A stretch of 64,000 nt of DNA from Bradyrhizobium rifense (GCF_008123425.1 NZ_VSSS01000033.1:62001-126000), one strand, 5' to 3'; counted from the stretch's first letter, positions 8,284-16,831 are shown. The notes: a model not told the origin generated them from the sequence alone. Numbers and translations are program-made.

Positions 8284-9060
8284 CTAACCCCATCCTGCGC
8301 TGATGCCGCCGTCGACCGTGTAGATCACGCCGGACGTATAGCCGGCGCGATCCGACGCGAGGAACGCCATGAGGTCGCCGATCTCGCGCGCATGCGCGGG
8401 GCGGCCGAGCGGGAGGCTCTTCTGGAATTCCTTGTAACGGTTCTCGTCGCCGAACTGGTGCTTTGCGCGCGTCTTGAGCAGCGTGACGTGACGGTCGGTG
8501 CCGACAGGGCCGGGATTGATGCCGACCACGCGGATGTTGTCGGCGAGGCTCTTGCCCCCGAGCGCGCGGGTGAAAGCCATCAGCGCGGCATTGCCGGCGC
8601 TCCCGCAGATGTAATTCGCGTCGAATTTTTCGCCGGCAGCACCGATGTCGTTGACGATGACGCCGCCGCCCTTGGCCTTCATCTGCGCGTAAATCTGCCG
8701 CGTCAGGTTGATATAGCCGAACACCTTCAATTCCCAGGCGTGGCGCCAGGTGGCTTCATCGATCTTGTCGATCGAGCCGCCGGGGATGTCGCCGGCATTG
8801 TTGACGAGCACGTCGATGTCGGCGGCCTCTTTTGCCAGCCGCGCGAGATCCTCGGCATCGCGCAAATCCACGATGCTGGTCGCAGTATCGATCTGATGCG
8901 CCGAGCGCAAGCGGTCGGCCAGCGCCTTGAGTTGCTCGCCGTTGCGGGCAGCAAGCAGGAGATGCGCGCCTTCCTCTGCAAACGCTTCGGCGGCAGCAGC
9001 GCCAATGCCCTTGGACGCGCCTGTGATCAGGACGCGCTTGCCACGCAGATGCAGATCCAT
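8284..9060 (-). CDS. SDR-family protein with degenerate active site
   Basis: A 258-residue Rossmann-fold protein of the short-chain dehydrogenase/reductase family. The nucleotide-binding motif TGASKGIG is at residues 13-20 and NNAGDIPGG follows. The catalytic region is unusual. Where most members have a Ser then YxxxK, this one reads VNDIGAAG then YICGSAGNAAL, so the lysine is replaced by serine and the usual catalytic serine is not apparent. The C-terminal YTSGVIYTVDGG segment is normal. It may be a reductase with altered chemistry or a binding protein. It is divergent from the tartrate dehydrogenase-like gene, and the 156-base gap between them has conspicuous repeats. Confidence 0.82.
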   Translation of the reverse strand: MDLHLRGKRVLITGASKGIGAAAAEAFAEEGAHLLLAARNGEQLKALADRLRSAHQIDTATSIVDLRDAEDLARLAKEAADIDVLVNNAGDIPGGSIDKIDEATWRHAWELKVFGYINLTRQIYAQMKAKGGGVIVNDIGAAGEKFDANYICGSAGNAALMAFTRALGGKSLADNIRVVGINPGPVGTDRHVTLLKTRAKHQFGDENRYKEFQKSLPLGRPAHAREIGDLMAFLASDRAGYTSGVIYTVDGGISAGWG

Positions 9061-9123
9061 GAGAGGTACTCGCTCGGTGGGAACTGAATGAAATCAGTAG
9101 GCGGTACGTCGCGCCACGGTCAA

Positions 9124-9172
9124 CATTGCAGTGCAGCGTTGCACTGCCGCTGACTTTGGTCCATTGCAGTGC
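9124..9172. promoter_or_regulatory. Repeated GCAGTGC half-sites in divergent promoter region
   Basis: An inverted repeat with 8-base arms GCAGTGCA and TGCACTGC (four-base spacer, 9128-9147) overlaps the first copy of an 11-base direct repeat CATTGCAGTGC. The second copy starts 38 bases later. Three half-sites between divergent genes suggest cooperative regulator binding. No regulator gene is adjacent; the nearest candidates are the RpiR and LysR genes. Confidence 0.5.
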
Positions 9173-9216
9173 GGTCAAAAAGGCGGCGGCTGCCGGACTA
9201 AAAAAGGACGTTCTCG

Positions 9217-10290
9217 ATGAGCAAGAAACAATACCGGATCGCAGTCATTCCCGGCGACGGCATCGGCAAGGAAGTGATGCCGGAGGGCCTGCGCGTTTTG
9301 GAGGCAGCCGCGAAGAAGCACGGGGTCTCCCTGCATTTTGATCATTTCGACTTCTCGTCCTGGGAATATTACGAGAAGCACGGCCAGATGATGCCGGACG
9401 ACTGGAAAGAGAAGATCGGCAAGCATGACGCGATCTATTTCGGCGCGGTCGGCTGGCCGGCCAAGATTCCGGATCACGTCTCGCTGTGGGGCTCGCTGAT
9501 CAAGTTTCGGCGCGAGTTCGATCAGTATGTGAATCTGCGCCCGGTGCGGTTGATGCCCGGCGTGCCGTCGCCGCTGGCGGGCCGCAAGCCCGGTGATATC
9601 GATTTCTGGGTGGTGCGTGAGAACACCGAAGGCGAATATTCCTCGGTCGGGGGCCGCATGTTCCCCGACACCGACCGCGAGTTCGTCACCCAGCAGACGG
9701 TGATGACCCGGGTGGGCGTCGACCGCATCCTGAAGTTCGCCTTCGAGCTCGCGCAGTCGCGGCCGAAGAAGCATTTGACGTCGGCGACCAAGTCCAACGG
9801 CATCTCCATCACCATGCCCTATTGGGACGAGCGCGTGGAGGCGATGGCGAAGAAGTTTCCGGGCGTGAAGTGGGACAAGTACCACATCGACATTCTCACC
9901 GCGAACTTCGTGCTGCATCCGGACTGGTTCGACGTCGTTGTCGGCTCCAACCTGTTCGGTGACATCCTGTCCGACCTCGGCCCAGCCTGCACCGGCACGA
10001 TCGGTATCGCGCCGTCAGGCAACATCAATCCCGAGGGCGATTTCCCGTCGGTGTTCGAGCCGGTGCACGGCTCGGCGCCTGACATCGCAGGGCAGGGCAT
10101 TGCCAACCCGATCGGCGCGATCTGGTCGGGCGCGATGATGCTCGAGCATCTCGGTGAGAAGGTCGCCGGCAAGTCGATTGTCGATGCGATCGAACGGACG
10201 CTGGCTGAGCGTACGCTGCGCACCAAGGACCTCGGCGGCAACGCCGACACGACCGCCTGCGGCAAGGCGGTCGCGGATATGGTGGATTAA
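9217..10290 (+). CDS. ttuC: Tartrate/D-malate-type dehydrogenase (isocitrate/isopropylmalate dehydrogenase family)
   Basis: A 357-residue NAD-dependent beta-decarboxylating dehydrogenase. It opens with IAVIPGDGIGKEV, as in the isopropylmalate/tartrate dehydrogenase family. Visible active-site residues are R109, R134 and Y141 in VVRENTEGEYSS, K192 in SATKSNGI, and the metal-binding aspartates D225, D249 and D253 in NLFGDILSDLGP. The C-terminal FEPVHGSAPDIAGQG binds the cofactor. Overall pattern and length fit tartrate dehydrogenase/D-malate oxidase better than LeuB. A role in tartrate, D-malate or a related hydroxy-dicarboxylate is likely; family members are promiscuous. It is transcribed alone, divergent from the SDR gene. 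Confidence 0.87.
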   Translation: MSKKQYRIAVIPGDGIGKEVMPEGLRVLEAAAKKHGVSLHFDHFDFSSWEYYEKHGQMMPDDWKEKIGKHDAIYFGAVGWPAKIPDHVSLWGSLIKFRREFDQYVNLRPVRLMPGVPSPLAGRKPGDIDFWVVRENTEGEYSSVGGRMFPDTDREFVTQQTVMTRVGVDRILKFAFELAQSRPKKHLTSATKSNGISITMPYWDERVEAMAKKFPGVKWDKYHIDILTANFVLHPDWFDVVVGSNLFGDILSDLGPACTGTIGIAPSGNINPEGDFPSVFEPVHGSAPDIAGQGIANPIGAIWSGAMMLEHLGEKVAGKSIVDAIERTLAERTLRTKDLGGNADTTACGKAVADMVD

Positions 10291-10309
10291 GGCGCGCTGC
10301 CAACGAAGA

Positions 10310-10337
10310 CGTCGTCCCGGCCTTCGCCGGGATGACG
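10310..10337. repeat. Palindromic intergenic repeat, family G (CGTCNTCCCGGC type)
   Basis: Arms GTCGTCCCGGC and GCCGGGATGAC pair around a CTTC loop with one G-T mismatch. It lies between the convergent ends of the tartrate dehydrogenase-like and Ldh2 genes, where it may also end transcripts. Confidence 0.65.
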
Positions 10338-10351
10338 CCAGTTGTGATGGC

Positions 10352-11425
10352 TTATCCGGCAATCTTCTCAAGCGCCGCCTCGTCCAGCCCGAACTTCTTC
10401 CCGGCTTCCAGAATTTCCTGCCAGGTGGTTGGATCGACCGGAATGCCTTCGGCGAGCCGCTTCTTTTTGGTCTCGCGCTCGGGTTCGCCGGCGATCTTGA
10501 CCTTGTCGACGCCGGGGCCTGGAGGCGAGCCGGTGTGCCAGGCGACGAAGCTCTCGACTTCGCGCGCCAGGTTCTCGCCGGTGCCGAGCTTGCCCGGATC
10601 GATGATGATCGAGAGCATGCCGTTGAGGACGTTGTACTTACCGTCGGACGGGCCCTTGACCACCTGCCCGCCGGAGAGCGCGCCGCCGAGGATTTCACAC
10701 ACCAGCGCGAGCCCCGAGCCCTTGTGCTCGCCGAACGGCAGGATGGCGCCGTGCGGCGGGATCACGGTGTAGCGCGGATTGGTGGTCGGCTTGCCCTCGT
10801 TGTCGATGATGGTGCCGGGCTCCAGTTCGACGCCCTTGTTGTGGGCGACGCGGGTCTTGCCTTGCGCAATCCTGCTGGTGGCAAAGTCGAGCACGATCGG
10901 GTCCTTGCCCCTGCGCGGGATGCCCACGCAGAACGGGTTGGTGCCGTGGCGCGCATCGCTGCCGCCCCAGGGCGCCACGATCGGACGCGAGATCACGTTG
11001 ACAAAGTGGATCGACACCAGTCCGTGGTCGATGCACTGCTCGGCCCAATGGCCGATGCGGCCGATGTGGTGGGCGTTGGAGAGGCCGACGAGACACACGC
11101 CGTTGCTCTTGGCGCGCTCTGCCGCCAGCTCCATCGCTTCATGGCCGATCACCTGGCCGTATCCGGTGAGACCGTCGAGGGTGAGGAGCGGACCGGTGTC
11201 GAGCACGATCTTGACGTGCTGGTTCACGGCGAGGCCGCCCGTGGTGACGCTCGAAACATAGCGCGGGATCATGCCGACGCCGTGCGAGTCATGTCCCTTC
11301 AGATTAGCCTCGACGAGATTGGTGGACACGAGCTCGGCTTCGCGATCCGTAGACCCGCCTGCCTTGACGATGGCGCGGATGACGTTGATGAGCGGTTCTG
11401 CCTTGATGGTGCGATAGTCGGCCAT
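10352..11425 (-). CDS. Malate/L-lactate dehydrogenase family (Ldh2) oxidoreductase
   Basis: A 357-residue NAD(P)-dependent dehydrogenase of the Ldh2 family, which includes malate, ureidoglycolate, sulfolactate and cyclic imino-acid reductases. The family signature GHDSHGVGMIPRY is near residue 47, followed by the GLSNAHHIGRIGHWAEQ stretch and the SGLALVCEIL region. The start chosen is the ATG beginning MADYRTIKAEP. It leaves an 11-base gap after the upstream gene and has AAGGG upstream; a longer reading would overlap that gene. It is the third gene in a likely M20 hydrolase-hydroxyacid dehydrogenase-Ldh2 operon. The substrate is undetermined; ureidoglycolate-like and 2-hydroxyacid substrates both fit the context. 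Confidence 0.86.
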   Translation of the reverse strand: MADYRTIKAEPLINVIRAIVKAGGSTDREAELVSTNLVEANLKGHDSHGVGMIPRYVSSVTTGGLAVNQHVKIVLDTGPLLTLDGLTGYGQVIGHEAMELAAERAKSNGVCLVGLSNAHHIGRIGHWAEQCIDHGLVSIHFVNVISRPIVAPWGGSDARHGTNPFCVGIPRRGKDPIVLDFATSRIAQGKTRVAHNKGVELEPGTIIDNEGKPTTNPRYTVIPPHGAILPFGEHKGSGLALVCEILGGALSGGQVVKGPSDGKYNVLNGMLSIIIDPGKLGTGENLAREVESFVAWHTGSPPGPGVDKVKIAGEPERETKKKRLAEGIPVDPTTWQEILEAGKKFGLDEAALEKIAG

Positions 11426-11436
11426 TGTTGTTGCTC

Positions 11437-12348
11437 TTATCCCTTCACGATCCTGCGGCAGTGGACCCATGCCGCTTCAATCAGGTTCTCGCTCGCCTCC
11501 GGCGTGCGGAAGGCAGAATGCGCCGACAGCGTCACGTTCGGTATCTTGGTCAGCGGATGATCCGCGGGCAGCGGCTCGATGTTGAAGACATCGAGGCCGG
11601 CATGGCGTATGTGGCCCGACTTCAGTGCGTCGATCATTGCTTGCTCGTCGACGACGGCGGCGCGCGCGGTGTTGATGAGAATGACGCCCGGCTTCATCTT
11701 CGCGATCTTTTCGCGCGTGATCATGCCGCGCGTCTCGTCATTGAGCAGCAGATGCAACGAGACCACGTCGCTCTTCGCCAGGACCGTGTCGAGATCAGTG
11801 AACTCCACACCGGGATAGGTCTTCGGCGAGCGGTTCCAGGCAATCACCTTCATGCCGCTGCCGGACGCGATGCGCGCGACTTCGGCGGCGATACCGCCGA
11901 AGCCGATCAGGCCCAGCGTCTTGCCGGTGAGCTGCATGCCGTCCTCGCGCAGCCAATTGCCGACGCGCATCTCGCGATCCATCATCGCGATGATGCGCGC
12001 GGAGGACCACATCAATGCGATCGCGGATTCAGCCACGGCCGTGTCGCCATAGCCCTTGATCAGATGCACGGAGATGCCGAGCTCGGCGAGTTCTTCGGGA
12101 TTCATATAGCTGCGCGCGCCGGTGCCTAGGAACACGACGTGCTTGAGGCCCGCGCATTTTCTCGCGACTTCGGTGGGAAGCGCGGTGTGGTCCACGATCG
12201 CGATCTCGGCGCCGTCGAGGATCTCCGGATATTGCTCGGGCTTGATATCGGGATCCCGGTGGATCCGCACCTTGGGATCGCCGGGCTTCTCCAGCCGCTC
12301 CATGATCACGGCAAGCGCTTCATTGGCGTCGACGAAAACTCCGCGCAT
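11437..12348 (-). CDS. D-2-hydroxyacid dehydrogenase (NAD-dependent)
   Basis: A 303-residue D-isomer-specific 2-hydroxyacid dehydrogenase, the superfamily of glyoxylate reductase and phosphoglycerate dehydrogenase. The NAD-binding glycine motif is GLIGFGGIA (about 145-153). The substrate arginine lies in INTARAAVVDE, the acid in GLDVFNIEPLP, and the catalytic histidine in LSAHSAFRT near the C terminus. It lacks regulatory ACT domains, so biosynthetic serine synthesis is unlikely. It lies 12 bases downstream of the M20 hydrolase and 11 bases upstream of the Ldh2 gene, so the three probably act together. Confidence 0.87.
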   Translation of the reverse strand: MRGVFVDANEALAVIMERLEKPGDPKVRIHRDPDIKPEQYPEILDGAEIAIVDHTALPTEVARKCAGLKHVVFLGTGARSYMNPEELAELGISVHLIKGYGDTAVAESAIALMWSSARIIAMMDREMRVGNWLREDGMQLTGKTLGLIGFGGIAAEVARIASGSGMKVIAWNRSPKTYPGVEFTDLDTVLAKSDVVSLHLLLNDETRGMITREKIAKMKPGVILINTARAAVVDEQAMIDALKSGHIRHAGLDVFNIEPLPADHPLTKIPNVTLSAHSAFRTPEASENLIEAAWVHCRRIVKG

Positions 12349-12360
12349 GTCTGTCTCCGA

Positions 12361-13611
12361 TCAGGATGCGACGCCGGCGATCGCCAGCACGGTATGCATC
12401 AGCACGTTTGTGCCCGCGGCGCAGTCGGGCTGCGTGGCGTCCTCCAGCTCGTTGTGGCTGATGCCGTCCTTGCAGGGCACGAACACCATCGCCGCCGGCA
12501 TCACCGTATTGAGGTTGCAGGCATCGTGGCCGGCGCCGGAGGTGATGCGGCGGGAGGAATAGCCGAGCGTCTTGGCCGCATTCTCGACAGCCGCAATGAG
12601 CTTCGGGTCGAAATGCGTCGGCGGCTTGCGCCAGACGAGATCAATCTTGACCTCGACCTTGCGGCGCGCGGCGATCTCCGAGATCGCGGCACGCAGGTCA
12701 TGATCGAGCGCATCCATGATCGCGCCGTCCGCGCTGCGGCAGTCCATAGTGAACGCGATCTCGCCGGGAATGACGTTGCGCGAGGGATTTGCGATCACGG
12801 CCTCGCCGATGGTGCCGACCGCGTTCGGTCCGTGCTTCTTCGCGATGGCCTCCATCGCCAGCACGATCTCCGACAGCGTTGCGAGTGCGTCGCGACGCAG
12901 CGGCATTGGCGTCGAGCCCGCATGGCTCTCGAAGCCGGAGATCTTGCCGTCGTACCACAATACGCCCTGTCCGGAATCGACGACGCCGATGGTCTTGCCT
13001 TCCGCTTCGAGGATCGGACCTTGCTCGATATGCAATTCGACAAAGCAGCCGAGCTTCTGAAAACCGACCGGCTTGTCGCCGCGATAGCCGATGCTGTCGA
13101 GCGCCTGGCCGACGGTGGAGCCCTCGATGTCCTTGCGCGAGAGAATGTCGTCGGTGGTGAAATCGCCGACGTAAGCTGCGGACGCCATCATCGCCGGGGC
13201 GAAGCGCGAGCCTTCCTCGTTGGTCCAGTTGACGATGCAGATCGGCGCCTCGGTCTCGATGCCGGCGTCGTTCAGCGTGCGGATCACCTCCAGCGCGCCG
13301 AGCGTGCCCAAAATGCCGTCGTATTTGCCGCCGGTCGGCTGGGTATCGAGATGCGAGCCGATGCCGACGGGCAGCTTCGACATGTCGCGACCCTTGCGCA
13401 GGCCGAACTGCGAGCCGAGTGCATCGACGTGCACCTCGAGGCCGGCGTCTTCACATGCTTTCCGGAACCAGTCGCGAACCTGCTTGTCTTCGCCGCTCAG
13501 CGTCAGCCGCCTTACACCGCCCTTGGCCGTCGCGCCGAATTGCGCGGTCTCGTGGATGGAGCCCCAGAGGCGGGCGGAATCGATCTGCAAATTAGTCGCG
13601 GCTCGGCTCAT
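12361..13611 (-). CDS. M20-family Zn-dependent hydrolase (N-carbamoyl-L-amino acid hydrolase / allantoate amidohydrolase type)
   Basis: A 416-residue metal-dependent amidohydrolase of the hydantoinase/carbamoylase branch of M20. Metal ligands are visible: H87 in GIGSHLDTQP, D98 in GGKYDGILG, the E132-E133 pair in NWTNEEGSRF, and a C-terminal histidine in SGAGHDACN. The dimerisation segment FESHAGSTPMP is present. Family members remove carbamoyl groups from amino acids, ureidoglycine or allantoate. It is the first gene of a three-gene operon with two dehydrogenases. Its start faces the LysR gene's stop, and both genes are on the minus strand. Confidence 0.87.
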   Translation of the reverse strand: MSRAATNLQIDSARLWGSIHETAQFGATAKGGVRRLTLSGEDKQVRDWFRKACEDAGLEVHVDALGSQFGLRKGRDMSKLPVGIGSHLDTQPTGGKYDGILGTLGALEVIRTLNDAGIETEAPICIVNWTNEEGSRFAPAMMASAAYVGDFTTDDILSRKDIEGSTVGQALDSIGYRGDKPVGFQKLGCFVELHIEQGPILEAEGKTIGVVDSGQGVLWYDGKISGFESHAGSTPMPLRRDALATLSEIVLAMEAIAKKHGPNAVGTIGEAVIANPSRNVIPGEIAFTMDCRSADGAIMDALDHDLRAAISEIAARRKVEVKIDLVWRKPPTHFDPKLIAAVENAAKTLGYSSRRITSGAGHDACNLNTVMPAAMVFVPCKDGISHNELEDATQPDCAAGTNVLMHTVLAIAGVAS

Positions 13612-13642
13612 GCGTCAGTCTCTCATTGGTCCGGCGCCTGTT

Positions 13643-14560
13643 TCAATGACGCGCCAACGCGGGCGCGTCAACCGCGAGGCTGCTCTGCGCAATCTGACAT
13701 GCAAGCTCGGCGACGCGCTCCACCGCGACGACGTCGGGCGAGGCGAGCCAGCTTGCTGTAAACGTCAGCGGCGCGATCTCCAGATCGGTGTCGAGCAATT
13801 GCAGCCGGCCATCGGCGAGCTCGTTCTCGACGATGGCGTCGGGGATCACGGCGATGCCGAGCCCTTCCACCGCCATGTGGATCACGGTGGCGAGAGAGGC
13901 CGAGGCGTGGAGACGGATCGGTGGCAAGTCCGGCCGGTCGAACACCTCGCGCACGACCTCGTATGGCCTGGTCTTGCGCGGAAAAGTGATGATCGGAAAC
14001 CGCGCGAGATCGGCGGGCGTCACCGGGCCATGGCCGAGCCCGAGTGACGGGCTTGCGAGAAAGCCGATCGGATAATCGGCGAGCACGCGGTTGTGCACGC
14101 CCGAGGCCGACAGCGGCCCGACCACGAAGGCAAGCTCGATCTCCTGCGCGAGCAGGCGCGCGGTGAGGTTCGGCGTGATGTCGACCTCGATCTCCAACGA
14201 CAGGTTGGGGTAGATCTGGTTCATGCTCTTCACCAGCCGCGGCAGCCAGGTGTGCACGATGGTCTCGGCGACGCCGAGCCGCATCACGCCGCGCATCGCC
14301 GAGCGGTCGCCGATCTCGGCCATCATCTGAGCGCGCAGGCCGATCAGCTTTTCCGCATAGACCATCATCTGCCGGCCGCTCGGGGTGGGCGACGCCACGC
14401 GATGATCGCGGTTCAGGAGTTTTACGCCCATCTCGCGCTCGAGCTGGGCGATGCGCTGGGAGATCGCCGGCTGGGTCGTATTGAGCCGCGCTGCGGCGCC
14501 ACGGAAGCTGCCGAGCTTCACGACCCAGAGGAAGGTTTCGATCGACCTGAAGTCCAGCAT
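13643..14560 (-). CDS. LysR-family transcriptional regulator
   Basis: A 305-residue LysR regulator. The winged helix-turn-helix is at the N terminus (about residues 3-62), with GAAARLNTTQPAISQRIAQL as recognition region. An effector-binding domain follows (about 90-295). It is divergent from the DUF1445 gene across a gap that contains a striking AT-rich palindrome, the usual arrangement for a LysR protein and its target. The three-gene hydrolase/dehydrogenase operon lies just downstream on the same strand and may be controlled too. The inducer is unknown. Confidence 0.9.
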   Translation of the reverse strand: MLDFRSIETFLWVVKLGSFRGAAARLNTTQPAISQRIAQLEREMGVKLLNRDHRVASPTPSGRQMMVYAEKLIGLRAQMMAEIGDRSAMRGVMRLGVAETIVHTWLPRLVKSMNQIYPNLSLEIEVDITPNLTARLLAQEIELAFVVGPLSASGVHNRVLADYPIGFLASPSLGLGHGPVTPADLARFPIITFPRKTRPYEVVREVFDRPDLPPIRLHASASLATVIHMAVEGLGIAVIPDAIVENELADGRLQLLDTDLEIAPLTFTASWLASPDVVAVERVAELACQIAQSSLAVDAPALARH

Positions 14561-14576
14561 TGGAGTGATTTTCCTG

Positions 14577-14605
14577 ATCGATAAAATAGATTTATCGATA
14601 TCGAT
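14577..14605. promoter_or_regulatory. Candidate LysR-box palindrome
   Basis: A perfect 9-base inverted repeat ATCGATAAA / TTTATCGAT with a five-base spacer (14577-14599) overlaps a second perfect 12-base palindrome ATCGATATCGAT (14594-14605). It lies 17 bases upstream of the lysR start codon, within the divergent gap. Its T-N11-A-like symmetry and AT-richness in a GC-rich genome make it a strong operator candidate for the neighbouring regulator. Confidence 0.65.
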
Positions 14606-14679
14606 TAAAAAGGACGATTAGACTTTATAGTATGCTTGATGTTGGCTACGCTTGTCGAGTTCATAGGCAGGTCGATCAC

Positions 14680-15495
14680 ATGACTGTTTTAGTGGCAGCG
14701 CAGCAAACTGGAACACCCGACACTCTCCCGAGCCGCCAGGCCCGGCTCGCCTATCGTGGCGGCGAGGTCGGCTCCACCGCAGGGATCGCGCCCGGCTTCG
14801 TCCAGGGCAATCTGGCGATCCTGCCGGCTGAATTCGCCGGCGCCTTTCACCGCTTCTGCCAGCTCAATCCGAAACCGTGCCCGATCATCGGCATGTCCGA
14901 CGTCGGCAGCCCGCACATCCCGGCGCTCGGCGCCGATCTCGATATCCGCACCGACGTCCCGCGCTACCGCGTCTGGCGCGACGGCGAGGTCGTGGACGAG
15001 CCGACCGACGTGACCAAGCATTGGCGCGATGATCTCGTGACCTTCGTGCTCGGCTGCTCATTCTCGTTCGAAGAGGCGCTGCTCGACGAGGGCATGCCGA
15101 TCCGCCACATCGAGCAGAACGTGCGGGTGCCGATGTACCGCACCAACATCGCCTGCGGCGAGGCCGGCCCGTTCGCGGGGCCGATGGTGGTCTCGATGCG
15201 TCCGTTCAAGCCGGCGGATGCGATCCGCGCGGTGCAGATCACCTCGCGCTATCCCGCCGTGCACGGCGCGCCGGTGCATCTCGGCCATCCGCATCTGATT
15301 GGCATCAAGGACATCGCCAAGCCCGACTATGGTGATCCCGTACCTGTCGCCGATGACGAGATTCCGGTGTTCTGGGCCTGCGGCGTGACGCCGCAATCAG
15401 TCATCAATGCAGCCAAGGTCCCGTTCGCGATTACGCATTCGCCCGGCCTGATGCTGGTGACGGATCTGAAGAACAGGAACATGGCCGTGATTTAG
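14680..15495 (+). CDS. DUF1445 / D-glutamate cyclase family protein (putative hydro-lyase)
   Basis: A 271-residue protein of the DUF1445 (UPF0317) family. The long ungapped family pattern is visible: YRGGEVGSTAGIAPGFVQGN near the N terminus, then GCSFSFEEALL and the conserved ACGVTPQ near the end. The mammalian relative is D-glutamate cyclase, which converts D-glutamate to 5-oxo-D-proline; bacterial members are mostly untested and often labelled putative hydro-lyases. The ATG of MTVLVAAQQTG is preferred because AGG precedes it; the frame opens 16 codons earlier without a ribosome site. It is divergent from a LysR gene and followed by a Liv-type transporter, which suggests inducible use of an amino-acid-derived compound. 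Confidence 0.83.
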   Translation: MTVLVAAQQTGTPDTLPSRQARLAYRGGEVGSTAGIAPGFVQGNLAILPAEFAGAFHRFCQLNPKPCPIIGMSDVGSPHIPALGADLDIRTDVPRYRVWRDGEVVDEPTDVTKHWRDDLVTFVLGCSFSFEEALLDEGMPIRHIEQNVRVPMYRTNIACGEAGPFAGPMVVSMRPFKPADAIRAVQITSRYPAVHGAPVHLGHPHLIGIKDIAKPDYGDPVPVADDEIPVFWACGVTPQSVINAAKVPFAITHSPGLMLVTDLKNRNMAVI

Positions 15496-15498
15496 TGG

Positions 15499-15517
15499 GC
15501 AGCATTTGCTGCTTCTT
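15499..15517 (+). terminator. Weak hairpin after the DUF1445 gene
   Basis: Five-base arms GCAGC / GCTGC around ATTT are followed by TTCTT, starting four bases after the stop codon. The stem is short, so at best this is a partial terminator before the binding-protein gene. Confidence 0.3.
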
Positions 15518-15579
15518 CAGGCTTTACGCAGTTTGCCAATCGTTTCATTCGATACGCGCAATAACAGGGGACTTTGCCA

Positions 15580-16824
15580 ATGACGATCACTCGCCGCGAC
15601 GTTCTGCTCGGAGCCACCGCCGCTGCCGCGCTGTTGCCGCTAGCCGCGCGCGCGCAAACCTCTGAGGTGGTGATCGGCGCGACCTATCCCTTGTCGGGCG
15701 CCGGCGCCCAGGTAGGGGTCGACGCGCAGCGCGCATTCGAAACCGCAATCGACATCATCAACAACGATCAGGACTTCGATCTTCCGCTGGCGAAGGGTGT
15801 CGGCTTGCCGGGTCTCGGCGGCGCCAAGATCCGCATGGTGTACGCCGACCACCAGGGCGACCCGCAAAAGGGACGCGCCGAAGCCGAGCGACTGATCACC
15901 CAGGAGAAAGTCTGCGCGGTGCTCGGCTCCTATCAGAGCGCAGTCGCGGTCACGGTCAGCCAGATCTGCGAGCGTTACCAGATCCCGTTCTTGTCGGCGG
16001 ACAATTCTTCGCCGAGCCTGCATCGCCGCGGACTGAAGTACTATTTCCGCGCCTCGCCGCATGACGAGATGTTCTCGGCCGGGATGTTCGATTTCCTCGA
16101 CTCGATGAAGAAGAAGGGCGTCAAGGCCGACACGCTGGCGCTGTTCCACGAAGACACGATCTTCGGCACCGACTCCGCCAACGCCCAGACCAAGCTCGCA
16201 GCCGAGCGCGGCTACAAGATCGTCGCCGACATCAAGTACCGCGCCAACTCGCCGTCTTTGTCTGCCGAAGTCCAGCAGCTCAAGGCCGCCAATGCCGACG
16301 TGCTGCTGCCCTCGAGCTACACCACGGACGGCATCCTGTTGGTCAAGACGATGGCGGAGCTCGGCTACAAGCCGAACGCGATCCTGGCCCAGGCAGCCGG
16401 CTTCTCCGAAAAGGCGCTTTACGACGCCGTCGGCGACAAGCTCGAAGGCGCAATCACCCGCGGCAGCTTCTCGCTCGATCTTGCCGCCAAGCGGCCGATG
16501 GTCGGCAAGATCAACGATCTGTTCAAGGCGAAATCGGGCAAGGATCTCAACGACAACACGTCGCGGCAGTTCATGGCGATGATCGTGATTGCGGACGCCA
16601 TCAACCGCGCCAAGTCGACCGACGGCGAGAAGATTCGCGACGCGATGGCCGCAACCGACATTCCGGGCGAGCAGACCATCATGCCCTGGAAGCGGGTCAA
16701 GTTCGACGACATGGGCCAGAACAACGACGCCGATCCGGTGCTGCTGCAATATATCGGCGGCAAGTTTGTCACCATCTTCCCGTCGCAGGCGGCGGTGGCC
16801 GAAGCTGTCTGGCCGATGAAGTGA
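15580..16824 (+). CDS. Branched-chain amino acid-type ABC transporter, substrate-binding protein
   Basis: A 414-residue periplasmic binding protein of the Leu/Ile/Val (type I, Peripla_BP_6) class. The N terminus MTITRRDVLLG followed by a hydrophobic stretch to AARAQ has a twin-arginine and looks like a Tat or Sec export signal. The mature part begins with VVIGATYPLSGAGA, the usual opening strand of this fold, and continues with AERLITQEKVCAVLGSYQS. The ATG has AGGGGA eight bases upstream. It is the first gene of a binding protein-livH-livM-livG-livF cluster. The ligand is not predictable; the neighbouring genes suggest an amino-acid derivative rather than leucine. Confidence 0.9.
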   Translation: MTITRRDVLLGATAAAALLPLAARAQTSEVVIGATYPLSGAGAQVGVDAQRAFETAIDIINNDQDFDLPLAKGVGLPGLGGAKIRMVYADHQGDPQKGRAEAERLITQEKVCAVLGSYQSAVAVTVSQICERYQIPFLSADNSSPSLHRRGLKYYFRASPHDEMFSAGMFDFLDSMKKKGVKADTLALFHEDTIFGTDSANAQTKLAAERGYKIVADIKYRANSPSLSAEVQQLKAANADVLLPSSYTTDGILLVKTMAELGYKPNAILAQAAGFSEKALYDAVGDKLEGAITRGSFSLDLAAKRPMVGKINDLFKAKSGKDLNDNTSRQFMAMIVIADAINRAKSTDGEKIRDAMAATDIPGEQTIMPWKRVKFDDMGQNNDADPVLLQYIGGKFVTIFPSQAAVAEAVWPMK

Positions 16825-16831
16825 GGATGGA

